Source of the DNA: Sapria himalayana
Lineage: Eukaryota; Streptophyta; Magnoliopsida; Malpighiales; Rafflesiaceae
Assembly (NCBI GenBank): GCA_029783825.1
Contig: JAREIK010000385.1
Coordinates: 2,659,501-2,723,500 of the forward strand
Length of the DNA: 64,000 bases
Direction of reading: 5' to 3'
The position numbers and the translations under genes are program-made. Under the pieces are notes generated by a model. That model did not search any database. It saw only the letters and a list, made by a program, of their open reading frames with translations, and had not been told where the DNA came from. Positions 38,207 to 49,400 of this stretch are shown here, piece by piece. Each line of letters opens with the position of its first letter. The first letter of the stretch is position 1.

Positions 38207-41200
38207 ATATATATATATGTATATATATGTATGTGTATATATATATATGTATATATGTATGTGTATATATATATGTATGTATGTGTATATATATATATAT
38301 GTATGTATGTATAGAATTTGTGCGCAAATTTGCATGAAGGTGGTATTGGAGGTGTTTTAATGATGATGATAATATGTGTGATAAAGAAACATCTGTTTGA
38401 CTTTGATAGGTCGTCATCTTTGTACCCTTCCTGCAAATCCAAGTATCGGAAAGATGCTTTTAATGGGGTGTGTGTTTCAGTGTCTGAATCCTGCTCTAAC
38501 AATCGCCGCTGCTCTTGCCCATCGCGACCCATTCCTCCTTCCCATGGAGAAGAAAGATGAAGCCTCTGCTGCCAGAAGATCATTCGCTACCGATTCTTGC
38601 AGGTTCCCACCAATGATTCAAGCATCCATGTGCTGCTATCGTCCACTCGTTCCTTCTTTCTGAACATTTCACTGTTTTGGGGCAGCGATCACATAGCACT
38701 GGTCAATGCGTTCGAAGGATACAGGGAAGCAAAGCAGAACCACCAAGAGAGATCATTTTGTTGGGACAATTACTTGTCCCTCTCAACTTTGCAAATGATG
38801 GAGGACCTGAGAGCGCAGTTTCTAGACTTGCTGTCAGATATCGGCTTCGTGGACAAATCCAAGGGTCCAAATGTAATGTTTGTTTCATTTCCAAGGGTGA
38901 TAAGCAAAGTAGAGGGAGCCATGATCGTGTGTTGTGATCTGTGCAGGCGTATAACCAATACAGCCATGACTTGGAGATGGTATCAGCAATTCTCTGTGCT
39001 GGCCTTTTTCCAAATGTGGTGCAGTGCAAAAGGAGAGGAAAGCGCACAGCTTTCTATACCAAAGAGGTTGGGAAAGTAGATATCCATCCTGGTTCTGTCA
39101 ATGCCGGGGTCTCTTCTTTTCCTCTCCCCTACATGATTTATAGTGAAAAAGTGAAGACCACCAGTATTTTTGTGCGCGATTCAACAAACATATCAGATTA
39201 TGCTCTGCTTCTTTTTGGGGGCAATCTCGTTCCTGGCCAGACCATGGAGACCATTGAGATGCTCGACGGCTACCTCCATTTCTCTGCATCAAAGAGTGTC
39301 TTAGACTTGATTAAGGTTACGCTTCCACACTTACTTCCATAGTTTTTTATTTTCACAATGCTATATGCAACATATTGATATCAAGATCTTGACCCTATGG
39401 GTTTGTTTTATATCAATCATTCAAGGTCGAATGTCACTTTGATGGCAGTCGAATGATACTTACCTGCAATGTGTTGATCGGATCAAAATTAGAAGGGATT
39501 GCCCCTTAATTTGATAATAAATATCTTCGTTCAAGGATGGTAAATCTTAAGTTTGAGACAGTCATATGCAACTTCCTGCATCAAAGATTGTCTTACTCTT
39601 AGACTTGATTAGGGTCACATTTCGACACTTAGTTTCTTAGTTTTTTTTTCTTCACAATGCTATATGCAACATATTGATATCAAGATCTTGACCCTATGGG
39701 TTTGTTTTATATCAATCATTCAAGATCGAATGTCACTTTGATGGCAGTCGAATGATACTTACCTACAATGTGTTGATCGGATCAAAATTAGAAGGGATTT
39801 TCCCTTAATTTGATGACAAATATCTTTGTTCAAGGATGATAGATCTTAGGTTTGAGACATTCATATGCAACTTCCTGCATCAAAGAGTGTCTTACTCTTA
39901 GACTTGATTAGGGTCACATTTCGACACTTAGTTTCTTAGTTTTTTTTTCTTCACAATGCTATATGCAACATATTGATATCAAGATCTTGACCCTATGGGT
40001 TTGTTTTATATCAATCATTCAAGATCGAATGTCACTTTGATGGCAGTCGAATGATACTTACCTACAATGTGTTGATCGGATCAAAATTAGAAGGGATTTT
40101 CCCTTAATTTGATGACAAATATCTTTGTTCAAGGATGATAGATCTTAGGTTTGAGACATTCATATGCAACTTCCTGCATCAAAGAGTGTCTTACTCTTAG
40201 ACTTGATTAGGGTCACATTTCGACACTTAGTTTCTTAGTTTTTTTTTCTTCACAATGCTATATGCAACATATTGATATCAAGATCTTGATCCTATGGGTT
40301 TGTTTTATATCAATCATTCAAGATCGAATGTCACTTTGATGGCAGTCGAATGATACTTACCTACAATGTGTTGATCGGATCAAAATTAGAAGGGATTTTC
40401 CCTTAATTTGATGACAAATATCTTTGTTCAAGGATGATAGATCTTAGGTTTGAGACATTCATATGCAACTTCCTGCATCAAAGAGTGTCTTACTCTTAGA
40501 CTTGATTAGGGTCACATTTCGACACTTAGTTTCTTAGTTTTTTTTTCTTCACAATGCTATATGCAACATATTGATATCAAGATCTTGACCCTATGGGTTT
40601 GTTTTATATCAATCATTCAGGGTCGAATGTCACTTTGATGCCAATCGAATGATACCTACCTACAATGTGTTGATCGGATCAAAATTAGAAGGGATTGTCA
40701 CTTAATTTGATGATAAATATATTCGTTCAAGGATGATAGGTCTTAAGTTTGAGACAGTCATATGCAACCTCTTGCATCAAAGTGTGTCTTACTCTTAGAC
40801 TTGTTTAGGGTCACACTTCCACACTTAGTTTCTTAGTTTTTTTGTTCTTCACAATGCTACATGCGACATATTGATATCAAGATCTTGACCCTATGGGTTT
40901 GTTTTATATCAATCATTTAAGGTCGAATGTCACTTTGATGCCAGTCGAATGATACTTACCTACAATGTGTTGATCGGATCAAAATTAGAAGGGATTGTTC
41001 CTTAATTTGATGACAAATATCTTCGTTTAAGGATGATAGATCTTAGGTTTGATACAGTCATATGCAGCCTCTCTGATCAAGTTAGACAAATTGAACCATT
41101 TTTAGATAGAGATGTTGATTTTGTGTTATTTATTTATTTTTTTGTTGGTTTTGTGGGGTTATTTTATATCAAATTGATATTTATATCAATCTTTCAAGGA

Positions 41201-41546
41201 TGGTAGGTCTCAGGTATGTGATAGTGACATGCGATATATATATATATATATATATCACCAAACGCCATGTTAGGTGGGAGACTTGTGCGATGAGCTTGGT
41301 CACATTTTTTATATCAATCCGGTAAGGCAAATGGAGGAGCCAGGATTTTAGAGAGAGAAACTGTGCTTGTGTTTTGCATGTAATTGGGCTTGTTTTTGTG
41401 GTGGGTTTTTGCAGAAGCTGAGAGCTGAACTGGACCAGCTGCTACAGCGGAAGCTCGAGGATCCTAGCTTGGAGATATCTGTGGAGGGCAAGGGTGTTGT
41501 TTCTGCTGCAGTGGAGTTGCTGCACAGTTTCAACATCCACCCCTGA
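18777..41546 (+). CDS. DExH1: DExH1-type (DHX36-like) ATP-dependent RNA helicase, 16 exons
   Basis: Exons: 18777-18932, 28047-28192, 28307-28406, 28478-28699, 28850-28945, 30715-30990, 31100-31303, 31426-31584, 31770-31862, 32314-32528, 36760-36919, 36994-37267, 38410-38602, 38686-38872, 38947-39315, 41415-41546. Phases close to 993 aa, about the length of Arabidopsis DExH1 (At2g35920). The protein has a Gly/Arg-rich start, then [14 protein letters not shown] (35-48), motif I GETGCGKT (246-253), TQPRR (278-282), motif II DEIH (347-350), SAT (379-381), TNIAESS (562-568) and motif [10 protein letters not shown] (609-616). The helicase-associated and OB-fold regions follow. It should unwind RNA or G-quadruplexes using ATP; that role comes from the family. 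Introns 7 and 8 begin with GC. An in-frame upstream ATG at 18672 would add 35 residues without acidic side chains. Intron 1 (9.1 kb) carries copia relics; intron 15 carries a 299-bp tandem array. Confidence 0.93.
19790..21800 (-). mobile_element. Degenerate Ty1/copia pol relic in helicase intron 1
   Basis: Read on the minus strand, broken pieces of a copia polyprotein appear in the right order. Integrase-like [17 protein letters not shown] lies near 21300-21410. Reverse-transcriptase pieces [17 protein letters not shown] and LVAKGYSR lie near 20650-20780. [36 protein letters not shown] and ILKYFWGT lie between about 20240 and 19860. Stops and frameshifts are frequent. The element is antisense to the helicase gene. 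LTRs could not be delimited, so the ends given are approximate. Confidence 0.75.
21800..23330 (-). mobile_element. Second degenerate Ty1/copia pol relic in helicase intron 1
   Basis: Minus-strand fragments again follow copia order. [20 protein letters not shown] and [12 protein letters not shown] lie near 23080-23230 (the family has AKGFTQ, DY, F-APVAK). [12 protein letters not shown] lies near 22790-22850 (YVDDILITG in the family). [18 protein letters not shown] and [15 protein letters not shown] lie near 22390-22590. It lies upstream, in its own reading direction, of the 19790-21800 relic, giving two head-to-tail copies or one element broken by a duplication. The frame is interrupted and LTRs were not found. 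Confidence 0.65.
23331..28046. other. Remainder of helicase intron 1
   Basis: AT-rich intron DNA that probably contains further decayed retrotransposon sequence continuous with the copia relic on its left, but no piece was clear enough to call. TA-rich simple sequence occupies about 27150-27610, with runs at 27263-27309 and 27577-27606. The intron ends at the acceptor 28045-28046. Confidence 0.4.
29755..29945 (+). mobile_element. tRNA-derived SINE copy (helicase intron 5), diverged
   Basis: This is a copy of the dispersed family seen through the right half of the window. Recognisable words in family order are GACACGATAACAAG (box A side), TTGTCCAAGAGCGGTAAG, GGGTCTGAGA (box B), TTTTGGAGATAAGATTATCG and CTTGTGCATTCGGTACGA. 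It sits on the sense strand of the gene in intron 5 (28946-30714). Confidence 0.55.
32025..32200 (+). mobile_element. tRNA-derived SINE copy (helicase intron 9)
   Basis: Family words occur in order: GTCTTAGTGTGATGACAAAT (box A), TATCCAAGAGTGATAGG, TCGGGTTAGAGACTCATCAG (box B), TTTTTCAGAGTAAAATAATT and GAGCCTTGTGCATTGAGTAC. It is one of the better preserved copies and occupies almost half of the 451-bp intron 31863-32313. Confidence 0.65.
32529..36759. other. Helicase intron 10: AT-rich with a GC-rich fragment and SINE
   Basis: A 4.2-kb intron. A GC-rich fragment at about 33890-34160 contains GTGTCGTGTCAGGCAT and ends in GGACACCTCTA, resembling one end of the hAT MITE at 56186-56476. A perfect TA run lies at about 35384-35440. 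A SINE copy follows at 36262-36420. The rest is AT-rich and carries no feature I can support. Confidence 0.5.
36262..36420 (+). mobile_element. tRNA-derived SINE copy (helicase intron 10)
   Basis: Contains GTGCGATGATAAATATTTTC, CATAAATTTCAAGTTGAAGA (decayed box B), CTTATCAGATGCAATCTC, TTTGGAGATAAGACTGTC and GTGGGAGCCTTGTGTACC. A partial duplicate of its middle lies just upstream (about 36190-36260). Confidence 0.6.
37955..38130 (-). mobile_element. tRNA-derived SINE copy, reverse orientation (helicase intron 12)
   Basis: The reverse complement shows GCGTCTTGGTGTGATGATGA (box A), AATCTTAGATTTGAGACTTG (box B region) and AAGACTATCAAAATATTAAC, ending near GTCATATACACTGGGTATAA. It is followed on the plus strand by a TA/TATG microsatellite (38173-38313). 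Confidence 0.55.
38173..38313. repeat. TA/TATG/TG compound microsatellite
   Basis: About 140 bp of alternating TA, TATG and TGTG words in helicase intron 12, ending about 100 bp before exon 13. Long tyrosine/isoleucine-rich open frames across it are products of the simple repeat. Confidence 0.9.
39285..41065. repeat. 299-bp tandem array in helicase intron 15, including an exon-end copy
   Basis: The anchor word CACAATGCTA (first copy CACAATGCTATATG) recurs at 39354, 39653, 39952, 40251, 40550 and 40850, giving a strict 299-bp (last 300-bp) period and nearly six copies. The middle three are almost identical. Each unit also contains GCATCAAAGAGTGTCTTA and GACTTGATTAGGGTCACA, which match the end of exon 15 and its donor (exon GCATCAAAGAGTGTCTTAGA, then TTGATTAAG|GTTACG). 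The repeated versions have six extra bases. Another part of the unit (TTCAAGGATGATAGATCTTA, GTTTGAGACA) resembles the head of the SINE family. The array fills 80% of intron 15 (39316-41414). Confidence 0.92.
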
Positions 41547-41955
41547 ATCTTCTTGCTGTTCTTGGTCGCTCATAACTTGATCTTGCGTGATGCCTGTAAA
41601 GTGGCAAAAATCCTGTTTTTTTTTTTTTATCAAAAACAAATAAATAAATTTATTCATTATTGTCAAACAAACAAACAATCATTTGTTCTTATTTGTTTTG
41701 GTGCTGAAAAAAATGGATTCTGAATTTATCATTTTTTATTTGTTTTCATTTTTTTAAATAGAAAAAATGAATGTTCTGATAATCATATTGACAATAATAA
41801 TCTGTGGGGACAAACCACTCTGTTTCTAGTGCAAATTTATAATCCAAATTAACCATAGCTTACTACTTTTTGAAGCATATTTTATAAAACAAGTAAATTT
41901 GAAAAAAATTATTATAAATTTAACCTGAATTTCAACTGCTACCTTATTCATAACA

Positions 41956-41997
<42 letters not shown>

Positions 41998-42013
41998 TGC
42001 ATGTGTGTGTGTT

Positions 42014-42049
<36 letters not shown>

Positions 42050-43419
42050 CACACTATTTGAAGCATATTTTATAAAACAAGTAAATTTGAAAAAAAACAT
42101 TATAAAATTAAAATGAATTTCAACTGCTACCTTATTCATGACATATATGTGTGTCTGTATATATAAACATACAAACACACACACAAATAGTTATATATGT
42201 TTGCCTTAATATATTATTTTTGGTATCGACAAAAGAAGCTTATGACAGCTAGTAAGAGATGCTTTTTGTGCAGTAAAATATAATTATTTTAGAATTTATT
42301 ATATATTTTTTAAAATTATAAAAATTTTAATGCACCAAAACACAAATCTCCATTTTTTTAACTAGGTGTGACTATGTGAGACTAGGCAAGACTAACAAGC
42401 TTTTTTTAATCCCATCTTTACCCTTCCAGAGTGTTCAGGCCCATTTCATATTATACCTTGGTCCATATAAAAGCACCGTGGGGGCCTCAGGGTAAGACTA
42501 GGTAAGACTTACTATCTTTCAGCCCATATATGAATCTCATCCCAACATCATGATATAATAAAATGACAAATAACACCCTGGCGTGCCCATACGGTATCCT
42601 TTAGTGATCAAACTCATGTCCCTATGATGAGCATGAACCCTAGCCTTTTTTACCAACTGTGCTACTATATATTATAGCAATTAAATCATATTAATTAATG
42701 GTAATTATTCAATTTGATTATTTACTATTCTATTCTATAGTACTTCGATCCTAATCGGAGCATGTGTTATAAACAAGTCAATTTCAGAAAAAAAGGTACC
42801 AAAAAAATAGAAATAAAAAGGTAAATTTTTTGATAAGAATGAGCATGAAATAGTCCAATTATAACTTTTATTCTATTTAATGAGCCCACACAGATGAGAG
42901 AGAAAGAAAAGAAGAGAGCAAGACTTGATAGAACAATACTGAATCCATGCTGCTAAGAATCCAACCCAACAAAAAAAAAAAAAAAAATAGAAGAAAAAGA
43001 AGAAAAAAAATAAAAAAAAAAAAAGAACGAAAAAAAGAAGAGAATATAAATACTCGAAATTAAGATCAACTAAAAAGGCGTTTACTCATCTTCTTCTTCT
43101 TCATCTTCTATTAAATCTTCCTACTGCATTTACTTCACATGGCCCCCGGCGCAATCTACTTCTACTTCTCCTTGTCCCAACAAATCACAATGTCATGTCA
43201 CAGAGAGCATTAACTGCAGAACTGGTAAGAACGGATGAGAGGGGGAGGGAGATGAGAACAGAGAGAACAAAATCAAACCAAAAAAAAAACAAAAAAAACA
43301 AAAAACAGAGAGAGAGAGAGAGAGATATAGAGAGAGAGCAAAATTAAAACAAAATACCTAACTGGAGAATGAATCAGGAGGAAAGCAGGTAAAAGAATTT
43401 GTCATCTAGAATCAGCGGA
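41547..43419. other. Convergent spacer between helicase and TOPLESS genes
   Basis: A 1.87-kb tail-to-tail interval. Directly after the helicase stop are T-rich and AATAAATAAA words (about 41636-41650) suitable for 3' end formation. Two direct copies of a segment starting GAAGCATATTTTATAAAAC lie at 41872 and 42061, each ending before a CA/TG tract; the first tract (41955-42050) is a CA run followed by a TG run and could fold. On the TOPLESS side, poly-A and GA runs (about 43310-43339) lie in the probable 3' UTR. Confidence 0.55.
42365..42668 (-). mobile_element. Second SINE type, tRNA-related head
   Basis: The minus strand reads TAGCACAGTTGG at 42664-42653, a perfect RNA polymerase III box A, and GAGTTTGATCAC at 42615-42604, a box-B-like sequence about 50 bp downstream. 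A ~240-bp body of higher GC follows, with TAGTAAGTCTTACC and CTAGTCTTACCC. Unlike the other SINE, only one copy is visible here. The 3' boundary is uncertain. Confidence 0.5.
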
Positions 43420-46400
43420 TTATCTCTGGGCTTGATCTGAGCCTGATGGTCCAATGGGTGCAGACGGCACACTGCTGACCGAGCCATTCTCAGCTGGCGG
43501 TGGCAGCCCCCATTTGCCTTCCGACTCCAGCGGTTCGATTATGTAGACCCCACCATCCGTCAATCCAACTGCAAACTGATTTGGTTCTTGTGGATGAGCA
43601 GCTACTACTAGTGGGTGTGCTCCAGAACTGCTGCAAGTACACATCTCTATATCATCATCAAGGGCTACAAACACCATCAAGGGCTTGGTTGGATTGGAAA
43701 AAAAATTAATTTTAGGATATGGTGTTTGGGTTTGAATCTCACTTAAGAAAAAATGTGCAAAATTATCAAAAAAAAAAAAAAAAAAATTCCTGCACAACAA
43801 ATTTTACAACTCTAGTTCATGAGTTGATTGGAGTTCATGTAGCAAGATTTGTAAAATTATAAAAATTTCACAAATTTTTAGAAAAAAAAACTTTGTAAAT
43901 ATGAAGCAAGAACGTTGATTTAATAATAATTATCAAGAGCAGAACCAAAAGAACTTCAAAATTAAAAATATTTGAACGAGAATAATACTAAGATGAATGA
44001 TCAATCATCTTAGAAATATTTGTGGCACATGCATATATTGGAGTTCATGTCTTGGTATGATGATAAATATTTCCTTGTCAACTGGCATACTTTTCTTCAC
44101 TTTGACTCAGTCTATTTGTAGAGTCCATAGGCGTATCAGTAGGTTTGCAGCCAAGAAAACTATTTTCATTCAACAAGTCTAGGATATACTTCCTTTGGGA
44201 TCTAACAATTCTCTCATTTGATCGAGCCACCTCTATTCTAAGAAAGAATTCCTCCATCCCGAAGCTTTTTTAGCTTAAATTTTTCCTTAAAATAATCTTC
44301 AGTTCGAGTATATCATCCACATAAAGTATAAGAATGGTCATTTTTACACTTCAAGCCATACAACGAGTACTATCAAACATATCAAACCATGTGCGAGAAG
44401 ACTGCTTCAAGCCATACAATGACTTCTTCAATTTGGACACCAAATTTTGATTTAACTTGTTTTTGATTCACGGGCACACGATCGGTATGCTTCATTTTTA
44501 AGATCCCCATTCAAGATTACGTTCTTGATATCAAACTTATATAGTGGTCAATCTCGATTTACTACCAAGTACAATAACACTCGAACTATATTCAATTTGA
44601 CCAAATGGGCAAAGGTTTCTTGAAAGTCAATTGCCTCGAACTTGTGACCTTATATAAAGGAGATAACTTTTCATATGGGACATATCTTTGAAATTGATGT
44701 TCAGTGCATCCACGAATCCCTTTCACATGAGCAACGAGCAAATCTAAATCATTAATCATGTGAGTATGAATACCAAGTTGTGATGAATTTGATTCTTGTG
44801 ATTGAGAACACTGAGTTTGCATAAGTTCTTCAGTTAGCACGGTTATTCTTCTCCTTCTATAGGCAAGTAAGTTCATCATTATTAGTATCAGGTGGTAATG
44901 AATCTAAGACTTTTGTGGTAGGTTGAACATGGATGGTTTGAACAAGAAAAAGTATGAATAATGATTGGATTGAAATTTAGAGACAAATTAAATGGAAATA
45001 AAAAGTGAATTGATCATCTTGATTACCATGAACAAGATTTCAAGCACGATCTTCCCTAGAACTCTTCCCTTCGATATCGGATTTGGGAAACTAAGATTGA
45101 CTCTTGAAGAAGATGATTCTCATAGAATTATAGACTCTCCTGGTAAGAGCCAAGAGGACAATAATAATTATAATATTTTTAACAAAATGAGTAATAGAGA
45201 AATATATGCTCGAGTAATTTTGGATTGAGTTTGGTGTCATGATCATGATGAGCATTAACAAAACAAAAGAGGTGATGCGGCCAAAGAATCTAGGAGGGAG
45301 ATCAAAAATGAAAACAAGAATGTGAGGATGTATTATGATAAGAACTTGATGAGATATTTAAAATGTATAACACGACTTGGTATCGAATGAGTGAGAAGTC
45401 GAGATAGTTAGACACAAATAGCTATTTCATTTTATCCCAAGATAATATGAAAAATTAACATATTGATTTCGTAAAAATTATATAAAAATTTATTTTTCTC
45501 TTGCTATCCAAAATAGCATATGATATACTAAAAAATATTCTCTTCGATATCTAGCAAAGCATCAAAGTCTACGTTTTTTATGAATATAAATATGATTTGA
45601 AATAAGAGAACTAGAATGTGTCCTGTGATTAAATATCATAAAAACTCTGTCATATTTAAAAGATCAAAAAGATCAACGAACGAGTCTTCAAGATAAAATA
45701 AAATAATTACAAGTAAATGATAACATACACAAATATGATGATATCGAAACTATAAGCTATGACAATTCAAACCAGACAGAATAACATTGGACTAACATAT
45801 TTTTACTTTAGTTTTACATTTCGAGACCTGAGTATATTTTTTTAATATTTTTCTTTTATTTGATATAATGACAATTGCAATAGAGTTCGTATTTCAACAA
45901 AATTTGTTTTTTTTTTTTTTAAATGTTACATACATAACATTAACATACCAATATGATTTTCAATGCAACATGTTGTGTTGTAGTGAATATTTTTTGCCGC
46001 CTGCAACCTATGATGGCTAATCAGGGCTAGCCTACGTTGGCCGCAAGCCAAGCTAGACATTAAATCGTGCATGGGATGATCATTCTAATTTTTACTCGGC
46101 ATGAATCTAACCCAGCACAACACAACCCAGAAGGATGAATCATGTCGTGTCCAAGATGGCACGGTGGCCCAACAAGGCCTAAAGACTTGAGCCATTCTAT
46201 CCCAGCATAGCCCAATCGACACCACTAGTCTTAGAGAAGAATTGGTAAGAAGAAGAAAGAGAAAAACTAGGTATTCTAATAACAAGTAAGAAATTTAATG
46301 GAAGAAAAATAAAATTTCACTTTTTCATTTTTCATTAACATATTGCTACAGCACAAAGTTATACGTAGAATTATTTCCATAAACAACCAACTATATATAC

Positions 46401-49400
46401 AATTATGTATACAACTAATATAACCGTATACAACTAACACATCAAAAAAAAAAACAAGTAAAATTTAATCTTTTCAAAATTAAAAAAAAAAAAAACTAAT
46501 TAAATCTCTTTAACTCATTTACTTAATATAATTCTTATTTCTATAAAAATCTATATAATAGACATTAATCATGTTGCTAATATTTTTAAATTATTATAAC
46601 AAATTATGTCTTAGTGCGATGGCAAGTCTTTTCGTTCTATGATAATATATATCTCAAGTTCGAGACTAATCAAATATAATCTCTCTAAGTTTTAGTGGTA
46701 ATACTGTAAAGATGTGAGCATCTCTTAGATTACGAATTAAAATTTTAAAAAGAATTTTGTGCACTGGGTACGACTGCCATGAGACCTAATGATGATGAAA
46801 TTTTTCTAAAAAACCCCAATTTTTTTTATCGATCTTAGTCTCGAGCAACGAGTTCCAAGTAAAGCCAGCATGTTAAAAGCAAAGTTTCAAGCAAAATTAC
46901 CTGATATTAGCGGGAAGATAAGAAGTGGGCGTGATACGACATCGTAATCTGAGATTGATCGCTGTAAATACACATATAGCAGCATCCAAGAAACTTGCAT
47001 ATACTAGTTGACTATCACAGGACAATGTTGCATAGGAGAGCGGAGCAGAAGATTCACGTGGAAGCCACTGGGTCGAAAAGAAAAGGAACAATCAACCAAG
47101 AACATGAAAGAAGGGAGCACTGGCACGAAGAAGCAAATCTGGGTGAGCAAAGCAACCTGCTTTATGCATTCTAATTTTGTTGCTTCGTATATGGCGAGTT
47201 GGGATTCGTGCACAACCAGGAAATGTATTTGATCCTGATGAAACTGCACGCGCGTATCTGATTGTGTTGTTGATGTTCTTCCTGTTGGGAGCTGCAAAAA
47301 TCTGGTCTTCTGCTTCTCCCATCCATCAGAGTTCCAAACACAGAGCTGAAGAGCAGAAGAGCAGAAGAGCAGAGGAAAAGAAAAACTAACCCATGATCAG
47401 AAATGGCGTGCGGCAAAAATGGGGGCAATGTGAGAAACTTGCCTGAGCATCAGCCCCCGACGAAACAAGAACATTCAGCACGTTGGAGAAGGCGAGGCCA
47501 GTGATCCTTTTTGAATGGCCCCTCAGCTTACTCTTGACCTAGACCAGAGAAGAAACAGAGCCAGATGATCATCCTTCACAGCCAGGGTAGAGAAGAGATT
47601 TAACTGGCGTAATTACCTCGTCCACACGAACATTATATATCTGAATTGTGGAATCATCCATCCCAATGGCAATTATATTGTTATCTTGAGGATGAAAAGC
47701 AAGAAATGTTGCTGCTGGAGGCGGCGGCATGAATGTGGTCATCGTCTTGATTTTGGACAAAAAAAAAAAAAAAATGAATTTCATCAGTTCCATCTCAGGA
47801 GGTACAAAGGGTCCATCTAGCAGTGATACACTTAGGTGATACACCTAAGTGTATCACCTATTAATTGTGTTTAATTTTGATGTTGAGATTGGACATGGGG
47901 TAAATCTCGAAAGAACTAGGTAAAAGTTATAAATAATGATTTAACAACTAGATAATTGAGAATAAATATAATTTTATAAAAATTAATTAGAAAACAAAGA
48001 TGCACACAATCGACCCCAAATAATTAGGATATAACTTTTGATAATTATGCTGATAATGATAATATTTTTTTTTTCTTTTATTTTTGGAGCATCCGTGACA
48101 TACAAGCTATCCCAATTTTTTTTTCTTTTTGATAGATTAGGGTTCATTGTCTGATATTCATTAACTGTAAAAATTATTTTCTCAAAATTTACCACGAGTA
48201 ATTTTTAAATACTATAAATGATGCCGAGAGTGAAAATGGGTAAGTCTTGGATGAATTAGATAGAAATTATTAACTATGATTTAACAAAAAAATAAATAAA
48301 AATAAATATAATTTAAATACGACAAATTACAAAAGAAGAATCAATATAATCGAGACCTAATAATTAAGATAAGACTTGATTGATGACGATAATATTTTCT
48401 CTTTTAATGATTGGAATATCGAACACATTAAATATCCCAACATTGTTTCTTATTTAAAGATTATGATTTATTATTTAATATTCATTAATTGTCCAAATTA
48501 TTTTCCCAAAATATATCACGAGTGATTTATCAACACTATAAATGATGTTGAGAGTGCACATGGGTAAGTCTCAGAAGAATTAGACATAAGTTATAAATAA
48601 TATTTTACCAACTAAAAATTGAGAGCAGTCATAATTTTGACCAAATAAATTAGAAAAAAAAAATCAATACAATCGATTCCAAATAATTAAGATTAGGCTT
48701 TTTATAATGACAATGGTGACATTTGTTCTTTTATAATTAGTACATATGAGCCATCCCTTTTTTTTTCTTATTTATATATTAGGGTTTATTGTTTGACATT
48801 CATTGACTGTACAAATTAATTTCCCAAAAATACCACGAGAAATTTTTTAATTAAGCGTTGTTGAGAGTGGACATCGGTAAGTCCTAATTGAATTAAGTAG
48901 AAATTATAAACAATAATTTAACAACTATATGATTATGAGTAAACATAATTTTAATATAATAAAATAAAAAAATAAAATCAATCTTAAATATTTAGGATAA
49001 GACTTAATTAATAATAATAATAATAATAATATTTTCTTATTTATTATTAGAGCATTTGACATATGAGCTATCATAATTTTTTTTCTTATTTATAGATCAG
49101 GATCTATTATTTGATATTCATTAAATGAATAAATTATTTCCCCAAAAATTACCACTAGTGCTTTTTCAATACTACAAGTAATGTTTTGAGTGGACATGGG
49201 TAAGTCTCAAAAAAATTAGGTAGAAATTATAAATAATATTTTAATAACTAAATGATTGAAAATAGCCATGATTTTAACTAAATAAATTTAAAAAAAATAA
49301 AAGATCAATACAAATGATCTCAAATAATTAAGATAGAGACCTTTGATAATGACAGTGATGATATTTTTTTCTTTTATGAATAGAGCACCTGACAAATGAG

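Larger units (their letters stand above)
43631..46900. other. Last TOPLESS intron (3.27 kb)
   Basis: Holds a copia relic (44050-45250) and, at 46010-46215, a GC-richer fragment with GTCGTGTCCAAGATGGCACG and an end reading CGACACCACTAG that recalls the hAT MITE family. A SINE copy follows at 46608-46775. The remainder is AT-rich with no supportable feature. Confidence 0.55.

Noticed and set aside
38135..38583. Tyr/Ile/Thr-rich open frames on the minus strand
   Set aside because: Products of the TA/TATG microsatellite and the antisense of helicase exon 13.
39285..41065. Regular repeats that might suggest a CRISPR-like array
   Set aside because: Units are contiguous 299-bp tandem copies without short repeats separated by unique spacers, inside a eukaryotic intron.
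46608..46700. SINE heads as genuine tRNA genes
   Set aside because: Box A and box B are present but no cloverleaf with a complete acceptor stem could be formed and the copies are diverged.
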